64,000 nucleotides of DNA from Leptospira levettii. Its GTDB lineage: Bacteria; Spirochaetota; Leptospiria; Leptospirales; Leptospiraceae. The DNA lies in assembly GCF_002812085.1 (NCBI RefSeq), contig NZ_NPDM01000001.1, positions 310,001 to 374,000 on the forward strand, in the 5' to 3' direction. Position numbers and translations under genes: made by a program. Positions 17,841 through 26,642 of this stretch are shown piece by piece (position 1 is the first letter of the stretch; each line of letters starts with the position of its first letter). The notes below the pieces were generated by a model. It made no database searches. It had not been told where the DNA came from and saw only the letters and a program-made list of their open reading frames with translations.

Positions 17841-19727
17841 ATGAAAATTCAATATAGAGTTCATAATTCCGTCACCATATCCAATTTCCTCCCTGTGAAA
17901 GCAGGTGTTTTCCAATCCGAATGTAAAAAATTCGAACTTTTACTCGCTACGACAAAAGACTCAAAGCTGGGAACTGTCCTAAGTCCCAAATTGATATGGC
18001 GGGAAAGTACAAGGCCTGAGGTTGGATTTTCAGTCGACCATCTCGAGTTAGAACTCACAGACCTACCAGAAGGGAATGGATTCAAAATGTTCCAACATGG
18101 TTACCAGTCCTGGTCCATTTCCAGAAAAGTGGAAAGTTCAGAAACAGACCGACCACCATTATTATCATTCCTACATTATTCCCAAGAAAACGTTTATTCC
18201 AAAAATGAATCCAAAGTAGGAAAGTTTATATCAGAATACCTCACTCTTCTTTATAACCAAGAGAACCAAAACGGTGTTTTGTATGCTCCATTAGAGGCAG
18301 GCGAATTTGGAACCAAATTCGAAGTCGTCTTTGGTAACGAGGGGAATGTAACTTCCGTTAGAGTAATTTATGATATCCATTGCCTCCCTGATTTACGTCC
18401 AAATGCAAAACTGAATATCTCAAAAATCAAAATTTTGTTTTTTAAAGGATCACCTGAAACTAAGTTATTAAAATACTTTGAGGAACTTGGTAAAAAAGAA
18501 GGTCCGACCAATTTACCCAAAAAAGTACCTACTGGATGGTGTTCTTGGTATTATTATTATACGAATATTGACCAAAAAACCATTTTGGACAACTTAACAA
18601 AAGTTAGGGAGCTCAATTTACCATTTGAGTTTTTCCAAATCGATGATGGTTACCAAAAAGAAATTGGAGATTGGCTTGTTCCCAATGAAAAATTTCCAGG
18701 TGGGATGAGAATCCTTGCTGACGAAATCAAACGAGTTGGTCTCAAACCCGGAATCTGGCTTGCTCCTTTCCTTGTCAGAAAAAAATCAGAATTTTTTCGT
18801 AAGTACCCTGAGGCCATTCTCAAAGACCAAAATGGAAAACCTGTCCCAGCCTTATACAATCCACTTTGGGGACGTGGTTACACATACGCACTCGACATCA
18901 CTCATCCGACTGCCCTTGCCTACATAGAAAAAGTATTCACTACAATTGTGAAAGAATGGGGTTACCCTTATTTGAAACTTGATTTTTTGTATGCGGGACT
19001 TCTTCCAGGTGATGTGTACAACAAAACACTTTCTCCTCAAGCACGTTACCAAAATGCATTAGAACTCATTCGTAAAATTGTTGGGAAAAATACATTCCTA
19101 TTGGGATGTGGAGCACCCATGTTACCATCCATCGGTTTTTTTGATGGTATGCGAATTTCGTGCGATGTGGCACCATTTTGGAATCCAGAGAGGATCAGAA
19201 TCTTTTTAAAAGATCGAAATGCCCTTTGTACAAAAAAAGCTCTCATCAATGATATCACAAGGTCATCCATGCATAGACATTTGTGGCTCAATGATCCAGA
19301 TTGTTTACTTGTTCGAAAGAAAAAGAACAAGATGAACGAAGCTCAGACAAAACTAATGGCTTCCGTCATGGCAGTGTCAGGTGGTATGTTACTAGTCTCG
19401 GATGATTTAACAAAATTGGAAACTGACAGATTGGATCTCTTAAAAAAAGCCTTCCAATTGAACAGAGAATGCCAAGCATACACTCCCATCCCCATTGGTA
19501 TCTTTGAAAATGAATTCCCTCTCGCACTTTATAACCCTGGTGGCTATTTAGGCATTTGGAATCCAACAGAAGAAGAAAAAACGGTCAGGATTACCCTTCC
19601 ACCAGGAGTCAAAACGAAAGCTCCGTTCCTTGACTTTTGGACTGGCACACGTGTGGATTTACAACCTGTCGATGGTGGTTTTGAAACAACTTTACCAGCT
19701 TTTGGTTCTGTTGTGGTTTCTGTTTAG
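17841..19727 (+). CDS. alpha-galactosidase, GH36-like
   Basis: 628 residues. The catalytic barrel shows WCSWYYYYTNI, FQIDDGYQ, GIWLAPFL, the nucleophile Asp381 in YLKLDFLYA and the acid/base Asp442 in RISCDVAPFW, as in GH36/clan GH-D enzymes. The N-terminal beta domain (QHGYQSWS) and a C-terminal beta sandwich are present. There is no signal peptide, so it is cytoplasmic, acting on alpha-galactosides or related alpha-glycosides. No transporter gene sits beside it. It starts 54 bases from the divergent exonuclease gene. Confidence 0.88.
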   Translation: MKIQYRVHNSVTISNFLPVKAGVFQSECKKFELLLATTKDSKLGTVLSPKLIWRESTRPEVGFSVDHLELELTDLPEGNGFKMFQHGYQSWSISRKVESSETDRPPLLSFLHYSQENVYSKNESKVGKFISEYLTLLYNQENQNGVLYAPLEAGEFGTKFEVVFGNEGNVTSVRVIYDIHCLPDLRPNAKLNISKIKILFFKGSPETKLLKYFEELGKKEGPTNLPKKVPTGWCSWYYYYTNIDQKTILDNLTKVRELNLPFEFFQIDDGYQKEIGDWLVPNEKFPGGMRILADEIKRVGLKPGIWLAPFLVRKKSEFFRKYPEAILKDQNGKPVPALYNPLWGRGYTYALDITHPTALAYIEKVFTTIVKEWGYPYLKLDFLYAGLLPGDVYNKTLSPQARYQNALELIRKIVGKNTFLLGCGAPMLPSIGFFDGMRISCDVAPFWNPERIRIFLKDRNALCTKKALINDITRSSMHRHLWLNDPDCLLVRKKKNKMNEAQTKLMASVMAVSGGMLLVSDDLTKLETDRLDLLKKAFQLNRECQAYTPIPIGIFENEFPLALYNPGGYLGIWNPTEEEKTVRITLPPGVKTKAPFLDFWTGTRVDLQPVDGGFETTLPAFGSVVVSV

Positions 19728-19796
19728 GAAAGAAAATTCATTGACGTGTTTTGAAAAAAACTTATAATCTTTGCAATTCGACGTAAGAGGTTTTTT

Positions 19797-20261
19797 ATGC
19801 GTTCCATGAAAATTTTCACGTTGTTATCTGCAATGGCTTTGTTCGTTTCAGTTAACAATTGTTCAATTTTAGATTCCGCTTCAGGAAGTGTTAGCCGTTT
19901 AGGAGTTTCAGTTTCTGATTCTACTTCTGCACTTGTAAAATCGATTTCAAAAAGTATTTCTTCTATTTCTGAAAGTGAAAAAGAAAAAGCAATGAACGAA
20001 TACAAAGAAGATATCATTGCAAGTGTTGCCTTACAAATTCGCTACGAAAACCAAAAACAAGAATTAGAAAACCAACTCTCTTTGATTGCTAAAAAACATG
20101 GTGTAGTTGCATGGAAATCCAATCCATCTACTTACATTGCGATTGGACAAGGTTTAAAACAAGCTAACCTAACTCCTTCCGAAATGAAATTGGTAACAGA
20201 AGACATTTCAAAACAAAATGTAACCGTTGCTAAACTTGTTTCAAAAGGATACAACTTATAA
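19797..20261 (+). CDS. small putative lipoprotein
   Basis: 154 residues with a ribosome binding site (AAGAGG) six bases before the ATG. A signal-like N-terminus ends in SVNNC, a plausible if loose lipobox. It is followed by a Ser-rich stretch (SSISESEKEK region) and a helical C-terminal domain. It resembles small Leptospira lipoproteins of unknown role. A good terminator follows directly, so it is a monocistronic unit. Confidence 0.75.
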   Translation: MRSMKIFTLLSAMALFVSVNNCSILDSASGSVSRLGVSVSDSTSALVKSISKSISSISESEKEKAMNEYKEDIIASVALQIRYENQKQELENQLSLIAKKHGVVAWKSNPSTYIAIGQGLKQANLTPSEMKLVTEDISKQNVTVAKLVSKGYNL

Positions 20262-20275
20262 TTCACTTCTTTTTT

Positions 20276-20297
20276 GGGCGGAAGTATTCCGCCCTTT
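20276..20297 (+). terminator. intrinsic terminator of the small lipoprotein gene
   Basis: Perfect 8-bp stem GGGCGGAA (20276-20283) / TTCCGCCC (20287-20294), with loop GTA and a short TTT tail, 15 bases after the stop codon. Confidence 0.8.
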
Positions 20298-20389
20298 CAA
20301 AATCCCTTTTCATTCCTTGCATTTTTTTCTTTCTCTCATTCTCTGTTGCTTCAAAACCAACACCAAATCAACCCAATGAGTATGGCTTT

Positions 20390-22126
20390 TTGTACATTGA
20401 TTCCAATTCTGGGCAATCCAGTGGGGGCCATTCTGCTCTCCTTTTAGGAGACCGCGTTTACCATTTACAGTATTCCTTTGATGACCAAATCTTTCATATT
20501 GTGAGAGAAAGTTGGAATGACTTTCGGTTCCAATACGGAGTCATCGAAAATCGAAATATTGAATTTTACAAATGGAACTTATCACCATCCGCCAAACAAA
20601 CCTTACGCCAAAAATGGAATGAACTTTATTTGGTCCAAGAAACACATATCCAAAACCAAAAAGTTTTAGAAGAGGACTCGGAATCAAACGAACCACAAAA
20701 AAAAGAAAACATCTTCCAGAATACGAGGATTGGATTTGGATACTTTACCACTATCTTAGACCCAAACTCTCCAATCCCAAAACTTTTCCACTTCCAAAGA
20801 GAAGAACTCAAAAATACCAAATCCCAACTGGAGCAACTGAAATTAAATATAAGCGGTAAAATCTTTAATCAAACAAATGAGCCAATCATCTTACCAGATA
20901 CATCTTCTCCCCTACGACTCGTATCAAGTATCCAAACGAAAACAAATCAATTGATCCAATGGGAACGAAAATTCTTTGTACGAAAGTTTTTACAAACTCC
21001 AGTTCTATTATATGAACAAGCCTTTGTCACACTCGAAGGAAAAGAATTTAATCTCACAAATGAAGAAATTCATATTTATAAAGATTACCAATCCAAACTC
21101 ATCAAAGAGTTAAAAACCTGCATCCTTTCCAACGAATGCCAAGATTGGGAAGAGTTAACTTTATTACTTCGTGTTTTGTATCTCGAGAAATCGATTGGAA
21201 GTAAACAAATTGTTTTCCCTAAAAAGAATTTTACAGGATTTTCTTATTTAGAATTCACCGAACTGCCGAGTGCCGTTCTTAACACCAAAAAGAATGAATA
21301 CGCTGTTCTATTTCTGGAAAAACGAAAGGATTTTCTCAGTGGTTACCATCCTATACAATTTTATAATTGGGAAACTTTTTTATCACATTACCAAAGTTTT
21401 ATGGATGGTCTAACATACACTGAAGGTATCGAATTTAATTTAGTAGGAAAGAATCCATACCCACTTGATACAAATATAAGCCAAAACACAAAACCAGAGT
21501 TCACGATTACAGAATCACAAAACCAAGCAGAAATTTATACAAAAAAGATCCAAAACCTGTATTCATACAATTTAATATTCCAGAACTGCACGAATGAACT
21601 ATTATATTATTTGAATCTTATGTTTCCCGATGGAAAAATTGGAGGAGAACAATTTTGGGATCCTTTATCCAATTCAATTTTTGGTCTCAATTTTATTCCA
21701 TCCGTAGCAGCAATGAAATTGAGTTCAGACAAGTTTACAAAGGAAATAAGACTATATCCATCTTATCGCAATCTTAAACGAAACAATCTAAAAGTTTGGG
21801 AAGAGAAATACATAGTAGAACGATTTGTTCCTACTTCAAAAATATACCGACCCAATCCGATGGACCATTCGTTTTTATTTTTTACTGAAGAATCCATTTG
21901 GAATCGGCCTATTTTCGGTTTTGCCAATGCGGTATATGGTTTGGGTTATACGGGGATCGGTTTGATCAAGTCACCAATTGATAAAGGTCGAAATTTTTCC
22001 AAAGGAACGGAAACAATCTTTTATAGTTTACCTGAACTTTTTTTCTTTAATATACGGAAGGGTCATTTTCCATTGATAGCAGCAGAAGAAATTCCGGAAG
22101 AATATTACCACAACGAGTCACAATGA
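20390..22126 (+). CDS. envelope protein with possible permuted papain-like (DUF4105-like) core, start uncertain
   Basis: 578 residues from TTG 20390, but the frame is open back to 20234. Upstream it encodes a good signal peptide (PCIFFFLSFSVAS) with no ATG, GTG or TTG in frame. The real start may be a rare ATT (20312), or the T7 tract at 20322-20328 may carry a frame change. Near the N-terminus SSGGHSALLLGDRVYH and later NLIFQNCTNELLYYLN recall the His-then-Cys order of permuted NlpC/LRAT or DUF4105 domains (inference). It overlaps the next gene by four bases. Confidence 0.65.
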   Translation: MYIDSNSGQSSGGHSALLLGDRVYHLQYSFDDQIFHIVRESWNDFRFQYGVIENRNIEFYKWNLSPSAKQTLRQKWNELYLVQETHIQNQKVLEEDSESNEPQKKENIFQNTRIGFGYFTTILDPNSPIPKLFHFQREELKNTKSQLEQLKLNISGKIFNQTNEPIILPDTSSPLRLVSSIQTKTNQLIQWERKFFVRKFLQTPVLLYEQAFVTLEGKEFNLTNEEIHIYKDYQSKLIKELKTCILSNECQDWEELTLLLRVLYLEKSIGSKQIVFPKKNFTGFSYLEFTELPSAVLNTKKNEYAVLFLEKRKDFLSGYHPIQFYNWETFLSHYQSFMDGLTYTEGIEFNLVGKNPYPLDTNISQNTKPEFTITESQNQAEIYTKKIQNLYSYNLIFQNCTNELLYYLNLMFPDGKIGGEQFWDPLSNSIFGLNFIPSVAAMKLSSDKFTKEIRLYPSYRNLKRNNLKVWEEKYIVERFVPTSKIYRPNPMDHSFLFFTEESIWNRPIFGFANAVYGLGYTGIGLIKSPIDKGRNFSKGTETIFYSLPELFFFNIRKGHFPLIAAEEIPEEYYHNESQ

Positions 22127-23739
22127 ACTATTTATTCCTCTACCTACCGTATCTATTCCTTTTCATCGTTTTGTATCTTCCCACCAAACCTTGGTTTTTA
22201 CCAAGTGATCAAATCACTTATCTTTACATTCTTTCATTTTTTATTTTCTTACAAACGATTGTTCTGATTTTCATCAAAAAAAATATTTTTAAGGAAGTTC
22301 GTTTTCTAAAATACCTTCCACCAAACTGGTGTATTGCTGGTTTTTATTTTTCATTTATGTTATGGTTTCCAATTCGCAATCGAAATTGGGGGGATGGATT
22401 ATTACTTCTTGAAACCAATCTTTTAGAGACTAAACTTTTTGGATTCCAATTTACTTTGGATGAAATTTTAGAAAGTATCCTACATAGCAAATTTACAAGT
22501 ATTCTTTCGTATTTTCAATTTGATGAAGACCCGATCCTTTCTTACTCAATCCTTTCCTATATTGCAGGGATTTTGATTCTCTCTGGATTTTTATGGTTAG
22601 GAAAAAAGAAACAAAAAGACCTTTCTATATTAGTTTTACTTTCTTCAGGTGGGATTTTACTTACCTTCGGGTATGCTGAAAACTATACATTAGTCACAGC
22701 CGTACACTTACTTCTTTATCTATTCCTAAATCGATTTTCACAAAATACCAAGGACAGTGACATACTATTGTATGGAAGCACGGCAATCGTCGCCATATCG
22801 ATGTTATTTCATTTGGTGTCGGGGTACTTGGTGATATACCTTGTTTATTTATGGATTTTCCACTCTCCAAAAGAGAAAAAACTCAAACACTTAGTGATTT
22901 GTACCTTCCTTGGAGGTATCATTTTATTCCCTTGGTTTGTTTACTTTAGTGTATTTCATGATCCAACGGTTGATCGAAATAGTACCCATCTCATCCATCC
23001 TCCTTTTTATCCCATCAAACGTTGGGTTTCAACTAGCCATATCAAAGAGATTTTCTCTGTATTCTATTGGAATGTTTCTTTTTCTTCGTTTTTTCTCCTC
23101 TACCAATGGTATTTTCAAAAAGAAAAATGGAATCATTTCATCCAAAAACCAAATCACAAACTAATACTCGTTACGACTTTTGCTTTTATCCTCCATGGAT
23201 TTTTACACAACCCACAACTAGGATTCCCTGCGGATTGGGATTTAATGGGATTTTATTGGTTGCCCATTACCGTTTTGGCATTTTTATATTGGAACTCAGA
23301 AACAGAATTACCAGTGGAGTGGATTCCCCTACTTTTACTTTGTGTAACTTTAGTTATGGTATCTGCTATGGAATTATCAAAAACAAATCCAAAAGATGAA
23401 TTAGTTTGGCAAATTACAAAGAAAGCGATCACAAAGTATTCAATTGAAAATCAATCATTCATCCAAAGCCTACCTAAGGAAGATAAAAAGTTTTTTGCAA
23501 AAGGTGATTTTTTATTTTTTAAGGGAGAATACATTACAGATCAATTATGTGATTTTAAAGAAAAAAAATCCCTCATACAATCGATGAAAGATCATCGAAA
23601 AAATTGGAGAGAAGGATTTTTAAATAGGACATTCCAATCAAAAGAAAAATTAAATATTTTCCTGACAGACGCAACCAAAACGAATGTGTTGTATCTCAAA
23701 TCTCTAGAAGCAAATAAGATATGTCATCCGAAGCTTTAG
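22123..23739 (+). CDS. polytopic membrane protein, GT39-like
   Basis: 538 residues with about eleven to thirteen hydrophobic segments and a soluble C-terminal tail of about 110 residues. NRNWGDGLLLLETN after the second or third helix and GYAENYTLV recall the Asp-containing loop of membrane glycosyltransferases (GT39/PMT type), but no family can be fixed. The ATG overlaps the upstream stop (ATGA), so the two genes are coupled. Its 3' end overlaps the convergent response-regulator gene by 44 bases. Confidence 0.75.
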   Translation: MNYLFLYLPYLFLFIVLYLPTKPWFLPSDQITYLYILSFFIFLQTIVLIFIKKNIFKEVRFLKYLPPNWCIAGFYFSFMLWFPIRNRNWGDGLLLLETNLLETKLFGFQFTLDEILESILHSKFTSILSYFQFDEDPILSYSILSYIAGILILSGFLWLGKKKQKDLSILVLLSSGGILLTFGYAENYTLVTAVHLLLYLFLNRFSQNTKDSDILLYGSTAIVAISMLFHLVSGYLVIYLVYLWIFHSPKEKKLKHLVICTFLGGIILFPWFVYFSVFHDPTVDRNSTHLIHPPFYPIKRWVSTSHIKEIFSVFYWNVSFSSFFLLYQWYFQKEKWNHFIQKPNHKLILVTTFAFILHGFLHNPQLGFPADWDLMGFYWLPITVLAFLYWNSETELPVEWIPLLLLCVTLVMVSAMELSKTNPKDELVWQITKKAITKYSIENQSFIQSLPKEDKKFFAKGDFLFFKGEYITDQLCDFKEKKSLIQSMKDHRKNWREGFLNRTFQSKEKLNIFLTDATKTNVLYLKSLEANKICHPKL

Positions 23740-24808
23740 AAGATGTTTCCAAATATTGGATATAATTAGAAATTTCTGATTTCATTGCATCAATTCGATT
23801 TTCACCACCTGGCAATTGAACAAGTGTTTGTACCAGAGGGTGAGTGCTTGATGCAAGGAGTCCATCCGAATACAAAAATAAAATATCTCCAACTTCAGCC
23901 TGGATTTTATTTTCAGCAAATTCCATCTCTTTTAAAATCCCAAGGATCTGCCCAGATTGGTCTTGTAAGATCATAGGAGCCCGGCTTTCTTTTTGAAAAA
24001 CAATAGGGAAAGGATGTCCACCCCTTGCATAGGTAATACTTTTTTCAATATGATTGACTACAATACTAATTGCTGTCATACTATGAGTTCCAATTTCATT
24101 ACACAATTCACGATTCAATCGAGACAATAATTGTGAGGGAGCAATTGTAGTTGTACGAGCAAGTTCTTTATGAATGGTAGTCATAAGGATTGCTATGAGT
24201 CCAGATGTCACACCATGTCCTTCAATATCTCCCATAAGAATTAAAGTTCTGTTTTCATCTAGTGGAATGACTTGAAAAAAATCTCCTGATACAAAACTAA
24301 CTGGTTTGATTTCAGAATAAATTTTACGTTTTAATACGGGTAAATTCATTGTTTTGGACTGAATTTTAGCAGCAAGCCTAAGATCTCGTTTGATCGATTC
24401 ATCCATTGATTCTTTATCTTTTAAAAAATTATAATACTCGAATGCCCTTGAAATTGCTGCTTCAATTGATTTTGTATGAAATGGTTTTAAAATAAAATCG
24501 GATGCTCGATGATACAAAGAGGAAACAACAGTTTGGATGTCATGTTCCCCTGTCATCATTAAGACTTGGGTTTTGGAATCGATTGCTTTGATTTTAGGTA
24601 ATACTTCCAATCCAGAAGTTTGTGGCATGTTGACATCTAAGAAGACTATTGGATTTTTTTCCCTTTCAAAGTATTCCAATCCTTGTAAAGGATTTGTGAA
24701 GTACCGAACAAAGTAACCCAAACCATTTACGATTAATTCTAATGTTTCACAGATTTCGGTATCATCATCTATGATGAGAATTTCAGGTTTGAAAGAATAC
24801 TCGGACAT
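23696..24808 (-). CDS. response regulator with PP2C-type (RsbU/SpoIIE-like) phosphatase
   Basis: 370 residues. A receiver domain (about 8-125) has the acidic pair DDD, phospho-acceptor Asp in VFLDVNMP, MMTGEHD and the Lys of LKPFH. A short linker leads to a PPM-type Ser/Thr phosphatase domain with SGDFFQV, LMGDIEGHG and DGLLASS carrying metal-binding Asp residues, and a C-terminal SDDISYLLLE. Such proteins dephosphorylate anti-sigma antagonists in partner-switching pathways. The cognate kinase and anti-sigma genes are not in the window. Confidence 0.92.
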   Translation of the reverse strand: MSEYSFKPEILIIDDDTEICETLELIVNGLGYFVRYFTNPLQGLEYFEREKNPIVFLDVNMPQTSGLEVLPKIKAIDSKTQVLMMTGEHDIQTVVSSLYHRASDFILKPFHTKSIEAAISRAFEYYNFLKDKESMDESIKRDLRLAAKIQSKTMNLPVLKRKIYSEIKPVSFVSGDFFQVIPLDENRTLILMGDIEGHGVTSGLIAILMTTIHKELARTTTIAPSQLLSRLNRELCNEIGTHSMTAISIVVNHIEKSITYARGGHPFPIVFQKESRAPMILQDQSGQILGILKEMEFAENKIQAEVGDILFLYSDGLLASSTHPLVQTLVQLPGGENRIDAMKSEISNYIQYLETSSKASDDISYLLLEI

Positions 24809-24836
24809 CTACCATGATTATCGGAATATGATCCCC

Positions 24837-25652
24837 CTATTTTGAGACCAATCGGAATTTTAGTTTTCCTTTTACCTCATCCACACGACGGAAATAGGAT
24901 TCATGAAAAACTTTTTTTTCAAGATACGGGTCCGTACAGGAAATCATTTCCCCATATTTCCATTCATAAGGTTCACCATTTTCATACTGAACTCTGTTTT
25001 GATGGATCTGAGACGATAAACTGCGAAGATTTGTCCCTCGAAAATTTTTAACTAGCGCACGAAATGTACCCTCTTTTTCGGGATCAATGAAACGAAATTT
25101 TCGAGAAAACAAAACAGCGTCATGAAAATATTCAGGAACATTAAAAGCACCCGATGTTCCAAGTCGTTTTGAAAGGACACGAATAAAATCTGTAAACTCA
25201 TTTAGAACATTTAGCCCAGGATATTCCTGCCCAAAGTATAATTCTTTTTTAATGTCACCAGGTTCAAAATTTAAGTTTTGTGTGAGTAACCAATCGATAT
25301 AGATCATTGGAAACTGTTCATCATCACCTTTTAACTGGAACTGAGACACTTTGAGACGTGTGTGAACTAAAATCTTTTTTGATTCAGTTTTGATATAAAT
25401 ACGATTGTCAAAATCATTGAGTATTTCGAGTTCAATGATGGGATTGTGAAATCCACGTTTTTCTACAGCAGAAATCATCCCCGAACTTACTAACAACTGT
25501 TCCACTTCATAGTGAGTGAAACGATTAAAAAGTTTGGGTTCCATGTTTAAGGAAGTATTCAGTTCTTTAGATACATCTACTAAAGATAAATCATCTAAAT
25601 TTAACCAATCAGATTGATTTTTCTTTTTGTCTGTAGAAGAAAAAACTCCCAT
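24837..25652 (-). CDS. conserved hypothetical protein next to the HDAC11-like gene
   Basis: 271 residues, soluble, no signal peptide. The middle region is rich in beta-strand residues, and the final 80 residues contain many aromatic and basic residues (EYFHDAVLFSRKFRF, EPYEWKYGEMISC). I do not recognise a family. Its start overlaps the stop of the upstream deacetylase gene by one base, and the RsbU-like gene follows 28 bases later, so all three may be one transcription unit. Confidence 0.75.
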   Translation of the reverse strand: MGVFSSTDKKKNQSDWLNLDDLSLVDVSKELNTSLNMEPKLFNRFTHYEVEQLLVSSGMISAVEKRGFHNPIIELEILNDFDNRIYIKTESKKILVHTRLKVSQFQLKGDDEQFPMIYIDWLLTQNLNFEPGDIKKELYFGQEYPGLNVLNEFTDFIRVLSKRLGTSGAFNVPEYFHDAVLFSRKFRFIDPEKEGTFRALVKNFRGTNLRSLSSQIHQNRVQYENGEPYEWKYGEMISCTDPYLEKKVFHESYFRRVDEVKGKLKFRLVSK

Positions 25653-26551
25653 TATTTTTCACCAAATGCTGCGATTGTATTAAAATGAATTTCAACGGTG
25701 TCTCGAAAGTCTCTTGCATAACCACCAGCTAAAGTCACAACACAAGGGATGTTAAGTGATTCGGCAAATTTTTTAACCATCAAGTCTCTTTCTTTTAAAC
25801 CTTTCATGGAAACTTTTAGTTCTCCAAGAGAATCATCCTCATAAGGATCAGCTCCTGCAACATAATAAATGATATTAGCATCAAAATCCTTTCGAATTTG
25901 ATTTAATGAAGTATTGAGAATGGAAAGATATTCATCGTCTTTTATATTTGCTTCTAAATTCACATCTAAGTTAGATATTTCTTTCTTAGGGTAAAGATTG
26001 CCTTGGTGCATCGAAAATGTGAAAACTTTGTCATCATATTGAAAAATATACGAATTACCATTGCCTTGGTGTAAATCTAAGTCAATGATCAATGCATTTA
26101 GATTTGGTTTGGATTCTTTTTGTTTCCGAATGGCAATCGCAACATCATTCAAATAACAAAATCCCTCAGCTCTGTCAGGAAAACTATGATGGTAACCTCC
26201 ACCCATATTGAAAGCAAACTGATGTTTGTCGGAAAGAACACTAGCATATATTGTTCCTCCCACTCCATACATAAAACTTTCCACAATACTTCGATTCAAC
26301 GGTAATTCAGAATACATCGTACGTGTTGTATGTTCGTAACTAAAAAGATCATCGAGGTATTCTTTGGTGTGAACCAACTCTAAATCAGCATCATCTGCTT
26401 TTTTTGGCAAGAGGATATCCCATGATGCAAAAACAGGATCTCTTTTGACACGGTTATAAAGATGTGAGTACTTATGTGCAGGGAAAACATGACCAGGTAA
26501 TTCGAGGTTGTACGAAGAATGGTAAATGAGAGCAAGTGCATTTGATGCCAT
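25652..26551 (-). CDS. HDAC11-like (class IV) histone deacetylase family protein
   Basis: About 299 residues from ATG 26551; a start at 26587 would add 12. Active-site residues are all present: GGGYHHSF (His121-His122), IDLDLHQGNG (Asp159, His161), an Asp in AGADPYEDD and the Tyr of LAGGYARD. The LHQGNG form resembles class IV HDAC11-type and related bacterial deacetylases rather than the acetoin-utilisation form at 7.6 kb. HDAC11 itself removes long acyl chains from lysine, so a deacylase role is possible. It is divergent from pyk. Confidence 0.88.
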   Translation of the reverse strand: MASNALALIYHSSYNLELPGHVFPAHKYSHLYNRVKRDPVFASWDILLPKKADDADLELVHTKEYLDDLFSYEHTTRTMYSELPLNRSIVESFMYGVGGTIYASVLSDKHQFAFNMGGGYHHSFPDRAEGFCYLNDVAIAIRKQKESKPNLNALIIDLDLHQGNGNSYIFQYDDKVFTFSMHQGNLYPKKEISNLDVNLEANIKDDEYLSILNTSLNQIRKDFDANIIYYVAGADPYEDDSLGELKVSMKGLKERDLMVKKFAESLNIPCVVTLAGGYARDFRDTVEIHFNTIAAFGEK

Positions 26552-26642
26552 TAAATTGATATTTCTGCGAAAAATGACACAAGTCAATTCAATCCATACA
26601 ATTTACTTGCAGGAAAAATCAAAAAAGCCAAGCTTTGGGTCT

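Noticed and set aside
22123..23739. 44-base tail overlap of the membrane protein with the convergent response regulator as a sign of misassembly
   Set aside because: Both frames are intact, and other convergent overlaps occur here (pyk 8 bases, DUF368 35 bases, MFS-tetR 4 bases), so this is ordinary packing.
26526..26642. Extended N-terminus of pyruvate kinase
   Set aside because: It would overlap the divergent deacetylase gene, and the conserved pyruvate kinase start lies at MPVDDKIPQKRTK.
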